Source of the DNA: a bacterium | GTDB lineage: Bacteria > Hydrothermota > Tepidihabitantia > Tepidihabitantales > Tepidihabitantaceae | Assembly: GCA_035505375.1 (NCBI GenBank) | Contig: DATJQV010000024.1 | Span: 1 to 64,000, forward strand | Reading direction: 5' to 3' | DNA length: 64,000 nucleotides | Part shown: positions 1 through 8,403 of the stretch, piece after piece | How positions within the stretch are numbered: the first letter of the stretch is position 1 | How the letters are laid out: each line of letters begins with the position of its first letter | Notes under the pieces: generated by a model | The model's input: only the letters and a program-made list of their open reading frames with translations | What the model was told of the DNA's origin: nothing | Databases searched by the model: none | Made by a program: the position numbers and the translations under genes

Positions 1-247
1 TGAGTCGGCGGCTCCTTTTCGCTCGGTCGGCAGTTCAATCAGTCTCACCAGTGGGTTACCCCCACTTGCGGGCACTCGCTTCGCGCACAGGTACTTCCAG
101 AGCTCCCCAGAACAGGACTCAGTGCAGTGCTTCATTCAGAACGCGAGCCAGTGGGGCATCAATACTCACCAAGTCGCGGCCCCGCATCGAATTCGAGACG
201 GCCCGTAGGTCCTTAGTCCATGACTGTCCCACTGGCGAAAACCTATC
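1..247. other. Non-coding flank downstream of the IS110 transposase
   Basis: No gene is supported here. The stretch lies 3' of the minus-strand transposase and may hold the right end of the element. IS110 elements usually lack terminal inverted repeats, so no boundary can be read from one copy. Small open frames here have no start signals or recognisable product. Confidence 0.4.
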
Positions 248-1501
248 TCATGCCGCCTGAGTCTGCTGGTTGTTGCCCAGTGGCCGCGGACTGTAGCAGC
301 GGCCATCTCGGACCAACGCGTAGAGCAACCTTACCAGTCGGCAGCACAAGGCTACGAGCGCCACCGGCTTGGGCTTGCCGCGCCGCAACAACTCGGCATA
401 GTACGGGTACAGCGGCATGCCCGGGTGGGTGTGCTGCAGCACGGCCAGGTACAGCGCCTGGCGCAGTAACGGCCGGCCCATCTGCGAGATGTGTCGGTCA
501 CCGCAATACCGCCCCGAGCTGATCTGGTACAGATTCAGCCCGGCCAGTTTCAGCACCGCCGCCGCGCAACTGTACTGCTTGAGTCCGCCGGTCTCACCCA
601 GGATGATAGCCGTCGTCATCGGTCCGACCAGGCTGGTAAGGATCGGCGTCTCGTCTACCTGCGCCAACAGTCGGTTAATCTCCGCTTCCACCTGCTTCAC
701 CCGTGTATCGAGCGAATCCAGCTCCAACAGAGTGTCATTAAGGGCGTATTGCAGGCCGGTTGTCCATTCACGCGCACCAATGGACTGCCGGGCTAATGCC
801 TGCAACTCGGCGAGCTTGGTAACGCTCACCCGGACCCGGCCATCCTCCGCAAGCTGCCGGCGCATCTCATCCGGTGGGTGTACCAGAGCCGCGGCTGGCG
901 CAGGGAAGCGCCGCAGTACGCGTCGTGCGCCAGGACCGGTCACGTCCTTGAAGACAGTGGGAAATTCCGGGAAGAGCAGGTCCACCGACTGGTGCAGCAG
1001 GTTACACCTGGCAGCACGCTCCTGCACCAGCCGCTGACGTAACCCCACCAACTGGCGCAGGTCGGCCAGCACGCCGGCGGGTCGGACAAAACCCAGGTAC
1101 TTACCTTGGGCAACAAGGTCGGCAATCAGCAGGGCATCTTTACCATCACTCGTGCCACGGCTGTTGTCGGCCAGCTCCTTGGCACGGTGGACGTACAGGC
1201 CGCTGACCTGGACCACCTGGTAGCCCTGCTCGGCAAGCCAGCGGGCCAGGTTGATCCAGTAGACGCCGGTCGACTCCAGCCCGACGATGACGGCCGAGGC
1301 GGGTGTCGGCTTCCGAGCTTCGATCTCGGCCGACAGAGCGGCGAATCCTTCCCGGCTGTTGGCGAACTCAAGCGGCCGGCCAATCGCGCCGCCCGGCACC
1401 AGGGTGCGGGCGACATGGTTGAACTTAGCGACATCGATCCCGACGATGAGGGTATCGGGCTTGATTGCAGAGCGCCTCTGCATTAGGCTGTTTGCGGTCA
1501 T
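248..1501 (-). CDS. IS110-family transposase (DEDD recombinase)
   Basis: Predicted 417-residue transposase that moves the element by the IS110 mechanism, in which a RuvC-like DEDD domain and a C-terminal serine-containing domain act together with an RNA from the element. Seen: an N-terminal GIDVAKFNHV aspartate strand, ESTGVYWI, then DGKDALLIADL, which supplies the remaining acidic residues. The C-terminal Transposase_20 region reads LVGPMTTAIILGETGG, then SSGRYCGDR and ISQMGRPLLRQALY. The ATG at 1501 was chosen because AAAGGAG lies seven bases upstream; the frame stays open to 1723 but that part looks non-coding. Full family length with no frameshift, so it is probably intact. Confidence 0.93.
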   Translation of the reverse strand: MTANSLMQRRSAIKPDTLIVGIDVAKFNHVARTLVPGGAIGRPLEFANSREGFAALSAEIEARKPTPASAVIVGLESTGVYWINLARWLAEQGYQVVQVSGLYVHRAKELADNSRGTSDGKDALLIADLVAQGKYLGFVRPAGVLADLRQLVGLRQRLVQERAARCNLLHQSVDLLFPEFPTVFKDVTGPGARRVLRRFPAPAAALVHPPDEMRRQLAEDGRVRVSVTKLAELQALARQSIGAREWTTGLQYALNDTLLELDSLDTRVKQVEAEINRLLAQVDETPILTSLVGPMTTAIILGETGGLKQYSCAAAVLKLAGLNLYQISSGRYCGDRHISQMGRPLLRQALYLAVLQHTHPGMPLYPYYAELLRRGKPKPVALVALCCRLVRLLYALVRDGRCYSPRPLGNNQQTQAA

Positions 1502-1568
1502 GGCTGTCTCCTTTCGATGGTAGACCATTTCGGACACTTGCTTACTACCATCTGAAGGCGAGACAGCC
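1502..1568 (-). promoter_or_regulatory. Structured leader hairpin upstream of the IS110 transposase
   Basis: Two nested perfect stems are visible. The outer stem pairs GGCTGTCTC (1502-1510) with GAGACAGCC (1560-1568). The inner stem pairs GATGGTAG (1516-1523) with CTACCATC (1545-1552). The transposase ribosome binding site AAAGGAG lies between the two stems on the start-codon side, so folding would bury it. It could limit transposase translation or be part of the element's guide (bridge) RNA. The structure is seen; the role is inferred. Confidence 0.55.
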
Positions 1569-1739
1569 TTCTTGTCCAATAGATCGCTCAGCACAGGCTT
1601 AATCCTATAGCGCTCACAAAGGGGGTGAGGACGAAAGCCGATACGTTCTGCTGGGTGCTCTTGGTGTCTTTGTGGTTCAACATCGGGGTCTACCCGCCGG
1701 TTTGACAGGTCCGCCCGCGCCACCTAGAATCACAGCGCT

Positions 1740-2663
1740 ATTCTGCCAGCTAGAAACCGACACGAGTCGTCAGCGGCTTTCAGGAATTCCGCAATTGTCC
1801 TGGCCGGCATCCTGCTGCTGGCCGGCTGCTCGAACGCACCGCACAAGCAAACCGGCAAGCTTCGGGTTCTCACTACACTCCAGGTGCTCGCCGACTGGGT
1901 CAGGCAGGTCGGGGGAGACCGGGTCCAGGTCGCAAGCCTTCTGACCGGCAATGAGGAGCCGCACACCTATGAACTCAAGCCCGAAGACGTGAAGGCCGTT
2001 GCCGATGCCCGGATTCTGTTCCGAGTCGGTCTCGGGCTGGAGGACTGGCTTGACCCGGGCATAGAGAATTCAGGCAACAGGAAACTGGTTGTGGTTGATG
2101 CCGCCACAGGCATCTCTGACATCATCGGCGGCGGGGAGCATCAACCAAATCGCCAATCGCCGCTGGTGGGCAATCCGCATATCTGGCTCGACCCGGAACT
2201 GGCCAAGACGAGCATTGATAACCTCACGCAGGCGCTGGTGAAGGCCGACCCGGCCGGCGAGACCCTCTACCGCCGGCGCGAGGCTGTCTACTTTGTGCGG
2301 CTCGATAGCCTCAAGTCCGCCATCGCGGCCGAGCTATCCGGCCTGAGCGACAAAAGACTGATATCCTTCCACGATGCCTGGCCGTACTTCGCCCGCAGGT
2401 TCGGCCTCGACATCGTGGCGACGGTCGAGCCGATTCCCGGCCAGGAACCCTCGGCCAGGGAGATGGCACGGCTCGTTGACCTGATACGGCAGCAGCACGT
2501 CAAAGTGGTCACGAGCGAGCCGCAGATGCCTTCGTCCCTGCCGGACATGCTCGCGAAGGAAACGGGCGTGAAGGTCGTCGTCCTGAACCCGCTCGAAGCC
2601 GGAGGCGGGTACATTGAAACAATGCGTGCCGATGCCGATTCCATTGCCGCCGCTCTCAGATAG
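1740..2663 (+). CDS. ZnuA-like metal ABC transporter substrate-binding lipoprotein, start codon missing or non-standard
   Basis: Periplasmic metal-binding protein of the ZnuA/TroA family (PF01297), which delivers Zn or Mn to an ABC permease. Metal-ligand candidates are the His in EEPHTYELKPEDV, GNPHIWLDPELA and SFHDAWPYFARRFG, with the usual TSEPQMP near the end. A lipoprotein signal reads IVLAGILLLAGC (Cys codon at 1827), so the coding region must begin well before the first GTG at 1884. The frame opens after a TAG at 1725, yet it has no ATG, GTG or TTG before the lipobox, only ATT 1740 and CTG 1743. The original start may have been lost when the neighbouring IS element inserted. No znuB or znuC lies nearby. 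Family sure; start uncertain. Confidence 0.8.
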   Translation: MLPARNRHESSAAFRNSAIVLAGILLLAGCSNAPHKQTGKLRVLTTLQVLADWVRQVGGDRVQVASLLTGNEEPHTYELKPEDVKAVADARILFRVGLGLEDWLDPGIENSGNRKLVVVDAATGISDIIGGGEHQPNRQSPLVGNPHIWLDPELAKTSIDNLTQALVKADPAGETLYRRREAVYFVRLDSLKSAIAAELSGLSDKRLISFHDAWPYFARRFGLDIVATVEPIPGQEPSAREMARLVDLIRQQHVKVVTSEPQMPSSLPDMLAKETGVKVVVLNPLEAGGGYIETMRADADSIAAALR

Positions 2664-2726
2664 CAGGGCCTGCTTCCGTTGGCCTGTGGCGGAGACATCC
2701 TGCGGATGCCCCCAAACCCGGTATTG

Positions 2727-2810
2727 AACCACAAAGACAGGAACACCAAGCAGTCAGACATCCCTGGGCTTCTCATCCTCTTTGTGTTTTGGTGCCCTGG
2801 TGGTGAACTC
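2727..2810. repeat. Inverted pair of dispersed CCAAGACACAAAG-type repeats
   Basis: AACCACAAAGACAGGAACA begins at 2727 and the reverse form TTTGTGTTTTGGTGCCCTGG at 2781, giving an inverted arrangement with hairpin potential between the binding-protein gene and pyk. The same family recurs in at least nine other places in this window. Confidence 0.7.
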
Positions 2811-2840
2811 CTGCTTCGGATTCAGGGATTGCGGGTCTCT

Positions 2841-2868
2841 TTGACTCCACGCGCGATTAGGCCATAAT
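2841..2868 (+). promoter_or_regulatory. Promoter of pyk, leaderless layout
   Basis: TTGACT (2841-2846), a 16 bp spacer and CATAAT (2863-2868) match a sigma-70-type promoter. The pyk ATG follows only five bases later, so transcription should start at or next to the start codon. Confidence 0.7.
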
Positions 2869-2873
2869 CGACC

Positions 2874-4517
2874 ATGCCAAACGTGAGGACTTCGAACCGG
2901 AGAGCGTGCTCCCGCGCGCAGGACAAGTGCGTCGTCAAGCTGAGTGGGCCGGTGCGCGACCACCCGCTCGCTATCATCTGTACCGTCGGGCCGAGCGTTT
3001 CGCTCACGGCTCCACGCCGCGACGGAAAGTACTCCGACCCCCGCGCGCACACGGATATTGCCGTGCTTGTCGACAATGGCATGGCTGCAGCCCGCATCAA
3101 CTTCTCTCACGTGAAGAAGGCCGGGTTCGGCCGCGTGGAACGGCTGATCGCCGCCATCCGCGCGGTCGAGCGGCAGAAGCGCCGGCCGATACCAATCATC
3201 ATGGATCTGGAGGGCCCCAAGATCCGCATACGCCGGGTGTTCCTCCTCGAAGGCCGCAGACAGACTCAGGTCGACAGCGTCGATGTGGCACGTGGAGACC
3301 GGGTCGAGGTTTCGTCGGCTCCGCCCGGCCAGCCGATGACGGCCGGGGTCAAAGTCCGTCTGAATGTTTCTTATCCCAAGAACCTGCTGGCCGAAGTGAA
3401 CGTCGGCGACCCGGTTGTTGTCGGGGACAGCGACGTTTTCCTGCAGGTGGAGAGCAAGGCCGCAACGGCGGCGTTCAACTGCATAGCGCAGCACAAGGGC
3501 AAGCTGGCGGTCGGTAAAGGCGTGGACTTGCCCGATGCTCCCGGCGGCCGGCTTGCGGCCGGGCCGAAGGACGTTGCCGAGGACCGCGAGGCGTTGCGCC
3601 ACGGGTTTGACGTCGACCTGGTTGCGCAGTCGTTCGTCCAGGGCGGCGGCGATGTCGATGACCTCTGTGACATGATGACGGAGAACCCGCGCGGCCCGCG
3701 GCCGATAATCGCCAAGATCGAGTCCCGGCTCGGTTATGAGCGGGTGGACGAGATTCTGTCCCGGGATGCCGTGTTCGGACTGATGGTGGCGCGCGGCGAC
3801 CTAGGCAACATGGTCGCCTACGACGAGATACCGAAGGTGCAGAAGGGCCTCATCGACAAGGCCAACGTAGCCGGCAAACCGGTCATCGTCGCGACCCAGT
3901 TGCTGGAGTCGATGATGCGCCGGCCGCGCCCGCACCGGTCCGAGCCCCAGGATATCGCCACGGCCATCGAAGAGGGGGCGGACGCGCTCATGCTGTCCGG
4001 CGAGACCGCGGCCGGCGACTTCCCGCTTGAATCAGTGCAGGTCATGGCCCGAGTTATCGCCGCCAGCGTGCCCATTGACCGGCGGCGGTATCTTGAGAAG
4101 TTCGGCGGCACGTACAGCAAGGAGCCGACCGACCGGATCATCAACGTGCTGGGCTACCCTATCTGCGAACTGGCAGAGGTCGCCAACTCGCCCTTCATCA
4201 TGTCCTATGCCACGACCGGAATCAGCGCCACCATGATATCGCGGTTCCGGCCGAAGATGTCGATTCTGGCGCTGACGCCGAATGTCGAGACCGCGCGGCT
4301 GCTGCGCCTGCTCTACAACGTCTGCCCGGTGCTGGTGGATGCGGGCGGCGCCGACCTGCCGCGCCGTCCGGAGGATGCCGTACGGTTCTGCCGCGCGGTG
4401 GTCGAGGAACTGGGGCTGGTCGGGGAATTCGACCTGCCCGGCCGCCACATCGCGCTCACGCTACAGCCGCGCATCCCGAACGTCCGTTCCCGTTCAGTCA
4501 TCGTGTTCCGCTGGTAG
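2874..4517 (+). CDS. pyk: Pyruvate kinase
   Basis: Cytoplasmic enzyme that makes pyruvate and ATP from phosphoenolpyruvate and ADP in the last step of glycolysis. Motifs in order: AIICTVGPS, AARINFSHV, IIMDLEGPKIRIRRV, the catalytic-lysine region IIAKIESRLGYERVDEIL, GLMVARGDLGN and VIVATQLLESMMRRPRPHRS, ending MLSGETAAGDFPLE. At 547 residues it is longer than the usual 470 or so; extra residues lie at the N-terminus and just after ICTVGPS. The family's usual PTRAEVSDVA is replaced by PHRSEPQDIA, so this is a divergent member, but the active-site blocks are intact. It has its own leaderless promoter and probably forms a single-gene transcript ending at the hairpin at 4605. Confidence 0.95.
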   Translation: MPNVRTSNRRACSRAQDKCVVKLSGPVRDHPLAIICTVGPSVSLTAPRRDGKYSDPRAHTDIAVLVDNGMAAARINFSHVKKAGFGRVERLIAAIRAVERQKRRPIPIIMDLEGPKIRIRRVFLLEGRRQTQVDSVDVARGDRVEVSSAPPGQPMTAGVKVRLNVSYPKNLLAEVNVGDPVVVGDSDVFLQVESKAATAAFNCIAQHKGKLAVGKGVDLPDAPGGRLAAGPKDVAEDREALRHGFDVDLVAQSFVQGGGDVDDLCDMMTENPRGPRPIIAKIESRLGYERVDEILSRDAVFGLMVARGDLGNMVAYDEIPKVQKGLIDKANVAGKPVIVATQLLESMMRRPRPHRSEPQDIATAIEEGADALMLSGETAAGDFPLESVQVMARVIAASVPIDRRRYLEKFGGTYSKEPTDRIINVLGYPICELAEVANSPFIMSYATTGISATMISRFRPKMSILALTPNVETARLLRLLYNVCPVLVDAGGADLPRRPEDAVRFCRAVVEELGLVGEFDLPGRHIALTLQPRIPNVRSRSVIVFRW

Positions 4518-4604
4518 CCTGAGCGCCGGCATCCACCGTATTCCGCGACGACCCCAGGTGCCGGTTTTGGCTCGCAGACAAGCCGGCTGACTCATTAACA
4601 AGAG

Positions 4605-4630
4605 TGTGGGGCGGGAGTACCCGCCCCACA
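4605..4630. terminator. Bidirectional GC hairpin between convergent pyk and amt
   Basis: TGTGGGGCGGG, loop AGTA, CCCGCCCCACA: a perfect 11 bp stem between two convergent genes. There is no clear U-tract on the + side. It is probably a shared terminator or 3'-end stabiliser. Confidence 0.7.
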
Positions 4631-4655
4631 AAGCAAACCGTTGTCCCGGACTTAC

Positions 4656-5867
4656 CTAGAGATAGGCCGTCTCGCCGTGCAGGGATTCGTCCAGTCCGAT
4701 TTCCTCCTCATGCTGGGTGACCTGCACGCGGGTCACCTTGTTGATAAGCCAGAGCATGACGTATGTGAAGAGGAAGGCGTAGATGGCAGCGCCGACCACC
4801 GCGATCATCTCTTTGAAGAAGAAGGAAGGGTCGCCGTGGATTAGGCCGTTGGCACCGGCAGCGTTCATCCCTAGATTAGCGAAGATTCCCAGGCAGATGA
4901 CGCCGAGCACGCCGCCGACACCATGCACCCCCCAGACGTCGAGCGCGTCATCCCAACCGAGTCGGTTCTTCATGTTGACCGCGAAGTAGCAGATGACACT
5001 GGCCAGGATGCCGATGAGCACAGCGACCTTGGTGCTGACATAGCCCGCGGCCGGGGTGACCGCGGCCAGCCCGGCAATGGAACCGGTGAGGAGCCCGACG
5101 AACTTCGGCTTCTTCTCGATTCTCCAAGCCATTATCAACCAGACGATTGCTGCGAACGAGGCCGCTACGTCGGTGTTCAGGAACGCGAGTGCAGTGACCG
5201 CGTCCACGCGCAACTCACTGCCGGCATTGAACCCGTACCAGCCGAACCAGAGCAGGCCGGTGCCCAGCGCCACCAGCGGAATGCTGTGCGGCCCGGGGTC
5301 GTGGACTTTGCGCCGGCCGACAAACATGACTGAAGCCAGGGCCGCGAATCCGGCGATGCAGTGCACCACGATGCCCCCGGCGAAGTCGAGCACGCCCCAC
5401 TTGGCCAGCAGCCCGCCGCCCCAGATCATGTGCACCATCGGGAAGTATACGAAGAGCAGCCAGCCCACGAGGAATATCAGGTAGGCTTGGAAACGCACTC
5501 GGTTGGCAAACGCGCCCGTGATGAGCGCCGGGGTTATCTGGGCGAACATCATCTGGTACGCGACGAGCACGAACAGGGGAATCGTCCGTGACCCGACGAA
5601 GGCGTCCAGCGGGTGCATGCCGTGCAGGAATGCATTGCTGAGATTGCCGATGATCGCTCCCTGACCGCCGCTGAAACACAGGGAGTAGCCGCAGATGAAC
5701 CAGAGCACGGTCGTGACGCCCATCGAGACGAAACTCTGGATCATGATAGCGAGGACGTTCTTACGTCCTACCAGTCCGCCATAGAAGAACGCCAGCCCCG
5801 GCGTCATCAGCATGACGAGGCTTGTGGCTACCAGCATGAAACCGGTATTACCAGTATCGAACTGCAT
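4656..5867 (-). CDS. amt: Ammonium transporter (Amt family)
   Basis: Inner-membrane ammonium/ammonia channel of 403 residues, typical for Amt, with about eleven hydrophobic segments. Visible family blocks include TPGLAFFYGGLVGRKN, the conduction-pore region FAQITPALITGAFANR, a central DFAGGIVVHCIAGFAAL with the first of the twin pore His residues, LLWFGWYGFNAGSEL, and DALDVWGVHGVGGVLG with the second. The start has a strong ribosome site AAGGAGG nine bases upstream. No glnK/PII gene is adjacent, which is unusual for this family. A TTGACA box lies at 5984-5989 on the minus strand, but the matching -10 box is weak. The gene is convergent with pyk. Confidence 0.96.
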   Translation of the reverse strand: MQFDTGNTGFMLVATSLVMLMTPGLAFFYGGLVGRKNVLAIMIQSFVSMGVTTVLWFICGYSLCFSGGQGAIIGNLSNAFLHGMHPLDAFVGSRTIPLFVLVAYQMMFAQITPALITGAFANRVRFQAYLIFLVGWLLFVYFPMVHMIWGGGLLAKWGVLDFAGGIVVHCIAGFAALASVMFVGRRKVHDPGPHSIPLVALGTGLLWFGWYGFNAGSELRVDAVTALAFLNTDVAASFAAIVWLIMAWRIEKKPKFVGLLTGSIAGLAAVTPAAGYVSTKVAVLIGILASVICYFAVNMKNRLGWDDALDVWGVHGVGGVLGVICLGIFANLGMNAAGANGLIHGDPSFFFKEMIAVVGAAIYAFLFTYVMLWLINKVTRVQVTQHEEEIGLDESLHGETAYL

Positions 5868-6091
5868 CAGTGACCTCCTTTTCGTGCCTCAGACCGGACC
5901 GCCAAAAGATGAAAGCACCGCTGCCAGCCGATGGATACAGCGATGCTCCCGAGAAGTGTAGATTCTCGCGGGTAAGTTACGCTTGTCAAGAATCTCCGGC
6001 ACGAGGCGGCCGGGAGTAAGTCAGGTTCAGGCGGGACTCGCGTGCCGATTGTCGTGGCGCTGGCGGAATCTCCGGACTCCCGGTCGCGGCC

Positions 6092-6361
6092 CTATCCATC
6101 TCGGCCGGGTTTGTTCGCACCCCTCGTCCTCTTGCTCCTGAGGAGCCAGATTCCTGCACCGCCGGCCACGAGAATCACGGCCAAGTCTATTGCTGTCCAG
6201 TTCCGGTCAGTCCGCGTGAAGTCGTAGTTCTCATAGTGCTGACCATAGTCGTCGAGAACGTAGTGAGAACCCGAATGGTGGACCTTGTGCCCGCCGGTCA
6301 ACAGGAACGCAGCGGCAAGCAGCAGCGTCACGGCTGCGGCTATCTTCTGTACGAGGTTCAT
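6092..6361 (-). CDS. Small two-helix membrane protein, unknown function
   Basis: An 89-residue protein with two hydrophobic segments, near residues 8-22 (AAAVTLLLAAAFLLTGG) and 58-74 (AIDLAVILVAGGAGIWLL), separated by a polar His/Tyr-rich loop, and ending in a basic tail. Composition matches a real membrane protein, and the third-position GC bias is like its neighbours. No strong ribosome binding site is seen. I do not recognise the family. It lies upstream of amt on the same strand, with about 220 bases between. Confidence 0.6.
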   Translation of the reverse strand: MNLVQKIAAAVTLLLAAAFLLTGGHKVHHSGSHYVLDDYGQHYENYDFTRTDRNWTAIDLAVILVAGGAGIWLLRSKRTRGANKPGRDG

Positions 6362-6592
6362 GGTCGGTCGCTCAGGTCAGCACCTGCGGCACAGCGCGGC
6401 GAGGCGGGAGCGGTGTTCGAAATCGTCCGGGACGGCAGGTTCTTTCCTCTGCGGGATGTTGCAGAGCACAACGTCGATAGTACGGCAAGGCGATGTCCGC
6501 AGTACACGGAAGAAGTCAGGGCTGATAAGCGGCCAGCCGCGAGAGGAGAGCCACTCCGCGTTGTCTTCGGAATGTGCCCAGAAGGACTCGGC

Positions 6593-6823
6593 CTACTTGC
6601 TCAGGTCGCTCCTTAGTTGGTCAAACTGCTCTTTGGTAATCTCGCCGCGGGCGTAGCGCCGTTTGGCGATTTCGAGCGCGTCCGGCTCCGGCCCGCCGTC
6701 GTCCCGGTTCGTCCCTCTCGACCCGCGCACGATAATCACGATCACGGCTACGAGAACAGCGATCATGAACGCCCGCAAGAAGATGGCGATACCAAGCCAC
6801 CAGAATCCGCTACGCAACCACAC
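6593..6823 (-). CDS. SHOCT-domain small membrane protein
   Basis: A 76-residue protein with one N-terminal transmembrane helix (about residues 8-32, ending VAVIVIIVRG) and a C-terminal SHOCT domain, seen as ALEIAKRRYARGEITKEQF followed by DQLRSDL. SHOCT (short C-terminal) domains occur in many small membrane proteins and are thought to aid oligomerisation; the specific role is unknown. The length and the TM-plus-SHOCT order are typical of the family. It stands alone, about 230 bases from the next same-strand gene. Confidence 0.8.
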   Translation of the reverse strand: MWLRSGFWWLGIAIFLRAFMIAVLVAVIVIIVRGSRGTNRDDGGPEPDALEIAKRRYARGEITKEQFDQLRSDLSK

Positions 6824-6963
6824 GCTACGCTCCCTTCGCCTCGGGTCTGCACCCGGCCGACGCCGGAATCATGTTCAGCACGGTGAAATTCTAGAGACGG
6901 TGAGCGGGCGTGTCAATTCGCCGCCGCGCGAGCCGTCAGGCCGAGGGCAGGATAAGCGGTCGC

Positions 6964-8376
6964 CTAGAAACCCGCCTTGATGATAGTCTGCGTGACGTCT
7001 CGGCCCGGTCTGGCGCCGACCGGCGACATGAAGTACACACCGGGCCGCAGGCCTGCGCCGACCCGGTCGCCCCGGCAGACTCCCAGTCGTCTTCCGGAAG
7101 CGTCGTAGAGGTTGAACCGCTCGGCCTCGTGTCCGGCAATCCGGGCAGAGGCGGTGAAGGGGTTGGGCGTCGCTCTTAGGCTGCCCGCCGCCATCAGCCT
7201 GCCGCTTCTTGGTTCTTCCAGGCTCACGCTTCCGTTCGCATCCATCTTGACAAGGTAGGCGTCAGCACCGCCGGCACCGAAGGAACCAGTGAAGCCGGCT
7301 ATGATGCAGCCTCCATCAGAGGTCTCTTGAACGGATAGGCCGACATCGCGGGCCGTCCCTCCGTAGGTCCGGGTCCAGAGCGTATCTCCCGAGGCACTCG
7401 TCTTTATGGCGTAGACATCGGCGTTCCCTGCTCCGAATGAGGAAGTTAGCCCGGCAATGACGTAGCCTCCGTTCGAGGTCTGCCCGACGGAGTAGCCCCA
7501 ATCCGTGCCCGTCCCGCCGTAGGTTCTGGTCCAGAGGCTGTCCCCCGAAGCATTGGTCTTGACGAGGTAGACGTCATCGGAGTCAGCCCCTGAGGATGAT
7601 GTATACCCCGCGACGATGTAGCCTCGGTCCGAAGTCTGCCGTACGGAGTAGCCCAGGTCATCGGCAGTTGTTCCGCAGGTCCGGGTCCATGTCGTGTCGC
7701 CGGTGGCATTGGTTTTGATGAGGTAGACGTCGTTTCCGCCCGCTCCGAATGAGTTGGTGTAACCGGCGACGATGTACCCGCTGTCCGCTGTCTGCTCGAC
7801 CGAGTTGCCCAGGTCCGCGCCGGTCCCGCCGTAGGTTCTGGTCCAGAGCGTATCCCCTGACGCGTTGGTCTTGATGAGGTAGACATCGTAGCCTCCCGCC
7901 CCGAAAGAGGTAGTGTACCCTGCCACGATGAAGCCCCCATCCAACGTCTGCTGAACGTCGCAACCTTCTTCGTCAACCGCTCCGCCGAAGGTCCGCGTCC
8001 AGAGGGTCTCACCAGAGGAATCTGTCTTGATCAGCCACACATCATAGCCTCCTGCTCCGAAGGAGAGGGTGTATCCGGCGATGATGTACCCGTTGTCCGA
8101 GGTCTGCCGGACGGCTGCGCCAAAGTCACTGTGCGTTCCACCGTAGGTTCTGGTCCAGAGGGTATCCCCCGAGGCATTGGTTTTGATGAGCCACACGTCT
8201 AGATCCGGGAAGCCATGACCGTAGCTGGAGGTGCCCCCGACGATTATGTAACCCCCATCCGATGTCTGACGTGCGGAGTTGCCGACATCATAGCTTGCAC
8301 CGCCATAAGTCATGGTCCATCTCTGCTGGGCATTGGCGAAAGACACGAGGAGGAGAACGAAGAGAGCCGCAAACAT
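6964..8376 (-). CDS. Secreted delta-60-like repeat protein with C-terminal sorting domain
   Basis: About 470 residues. A signal peptide (FAALFVLLLVSFANAQQ) is followed by about eight repeats of some 48-50 residues. Each has the pattern W.RTYGG…D.G.SV.QT.DGGYI.AG.T.SFGAG..DVYLIKT.ASGDT and probably makes one blade of a beta-propeller. The C-terminal 80 residues (ATPNPF…YDASGRRLG…GLRPGVYF) form a sorting domain of the type A/Por-secretion kind, for surface delivery. The ATG at 8376 is preferred over a GTG at 8385 because GAGAAG precedes it. It is a tandem paralogue of the next gene, 27 bases away, so the pair is probably one operon. The true ligand or role is unknown. Confidence 0.85.
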   Translation of the reverse strand: MFAALFVLLLVSFANAQQRWTMTYGGASYDVGNSARQTSDGGYIIVGGTSSYGHGFPDLDVWLIKTNASGDTLWTRTYGGTHSDFGAAVRQTSDNGYIIAGYTLSFGAGGYDVWLIKTDSSGETLWTRTFGGAVDEEGCDVQQTLDGGFIVAGYTTSFGAGGYDVYLIKTNASGDTLWTRTYGGTGADLGNSVEQTADSGYIVAGYTNSFGAGGNDVYLIKTNATGDTTWTRTCGTTADDLGYSVRQTSDRGYIVAGYTSSSGADSDDVYLVKTNASGDSLWTRTYGGTGTDWGYSVGQTSNGGYVIAGLTSSFGAGNADVYAIKTSASGDTLWTRTYGGTARDVGLSVQETSDGGCIIAGFTGSFGAGGADAYLVKMDANGSVSLEEPRSGRLMAAGSLRATPNPFTASARIAGHEAERFNLYDASGRRLGVCRGDRVGAGLRPGVYFMSPVGARPGRDVTQTIIKAGF

Positions 8377-8403
8377 GCTTCTCACTTGAGGACTACCTTG
8401 TTG

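Larger units (their letters stand above)
248..1568 (-). mobile_element. IS110-family insertion sequence (minimum extent)
   Basis: The extent covers the transposase gene and the structured leader directly upstream of it. The true ends are unknown because this family has no terminal inverted repeats and only one copy is visible. The upstream flank carries a dispersed CTTTGTGGT-type repeat at about 1661-1680. The next gene, at about 1740, has no normal start codon, so the element may have landed next to or into its 5' end. Confidence 0.6.
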
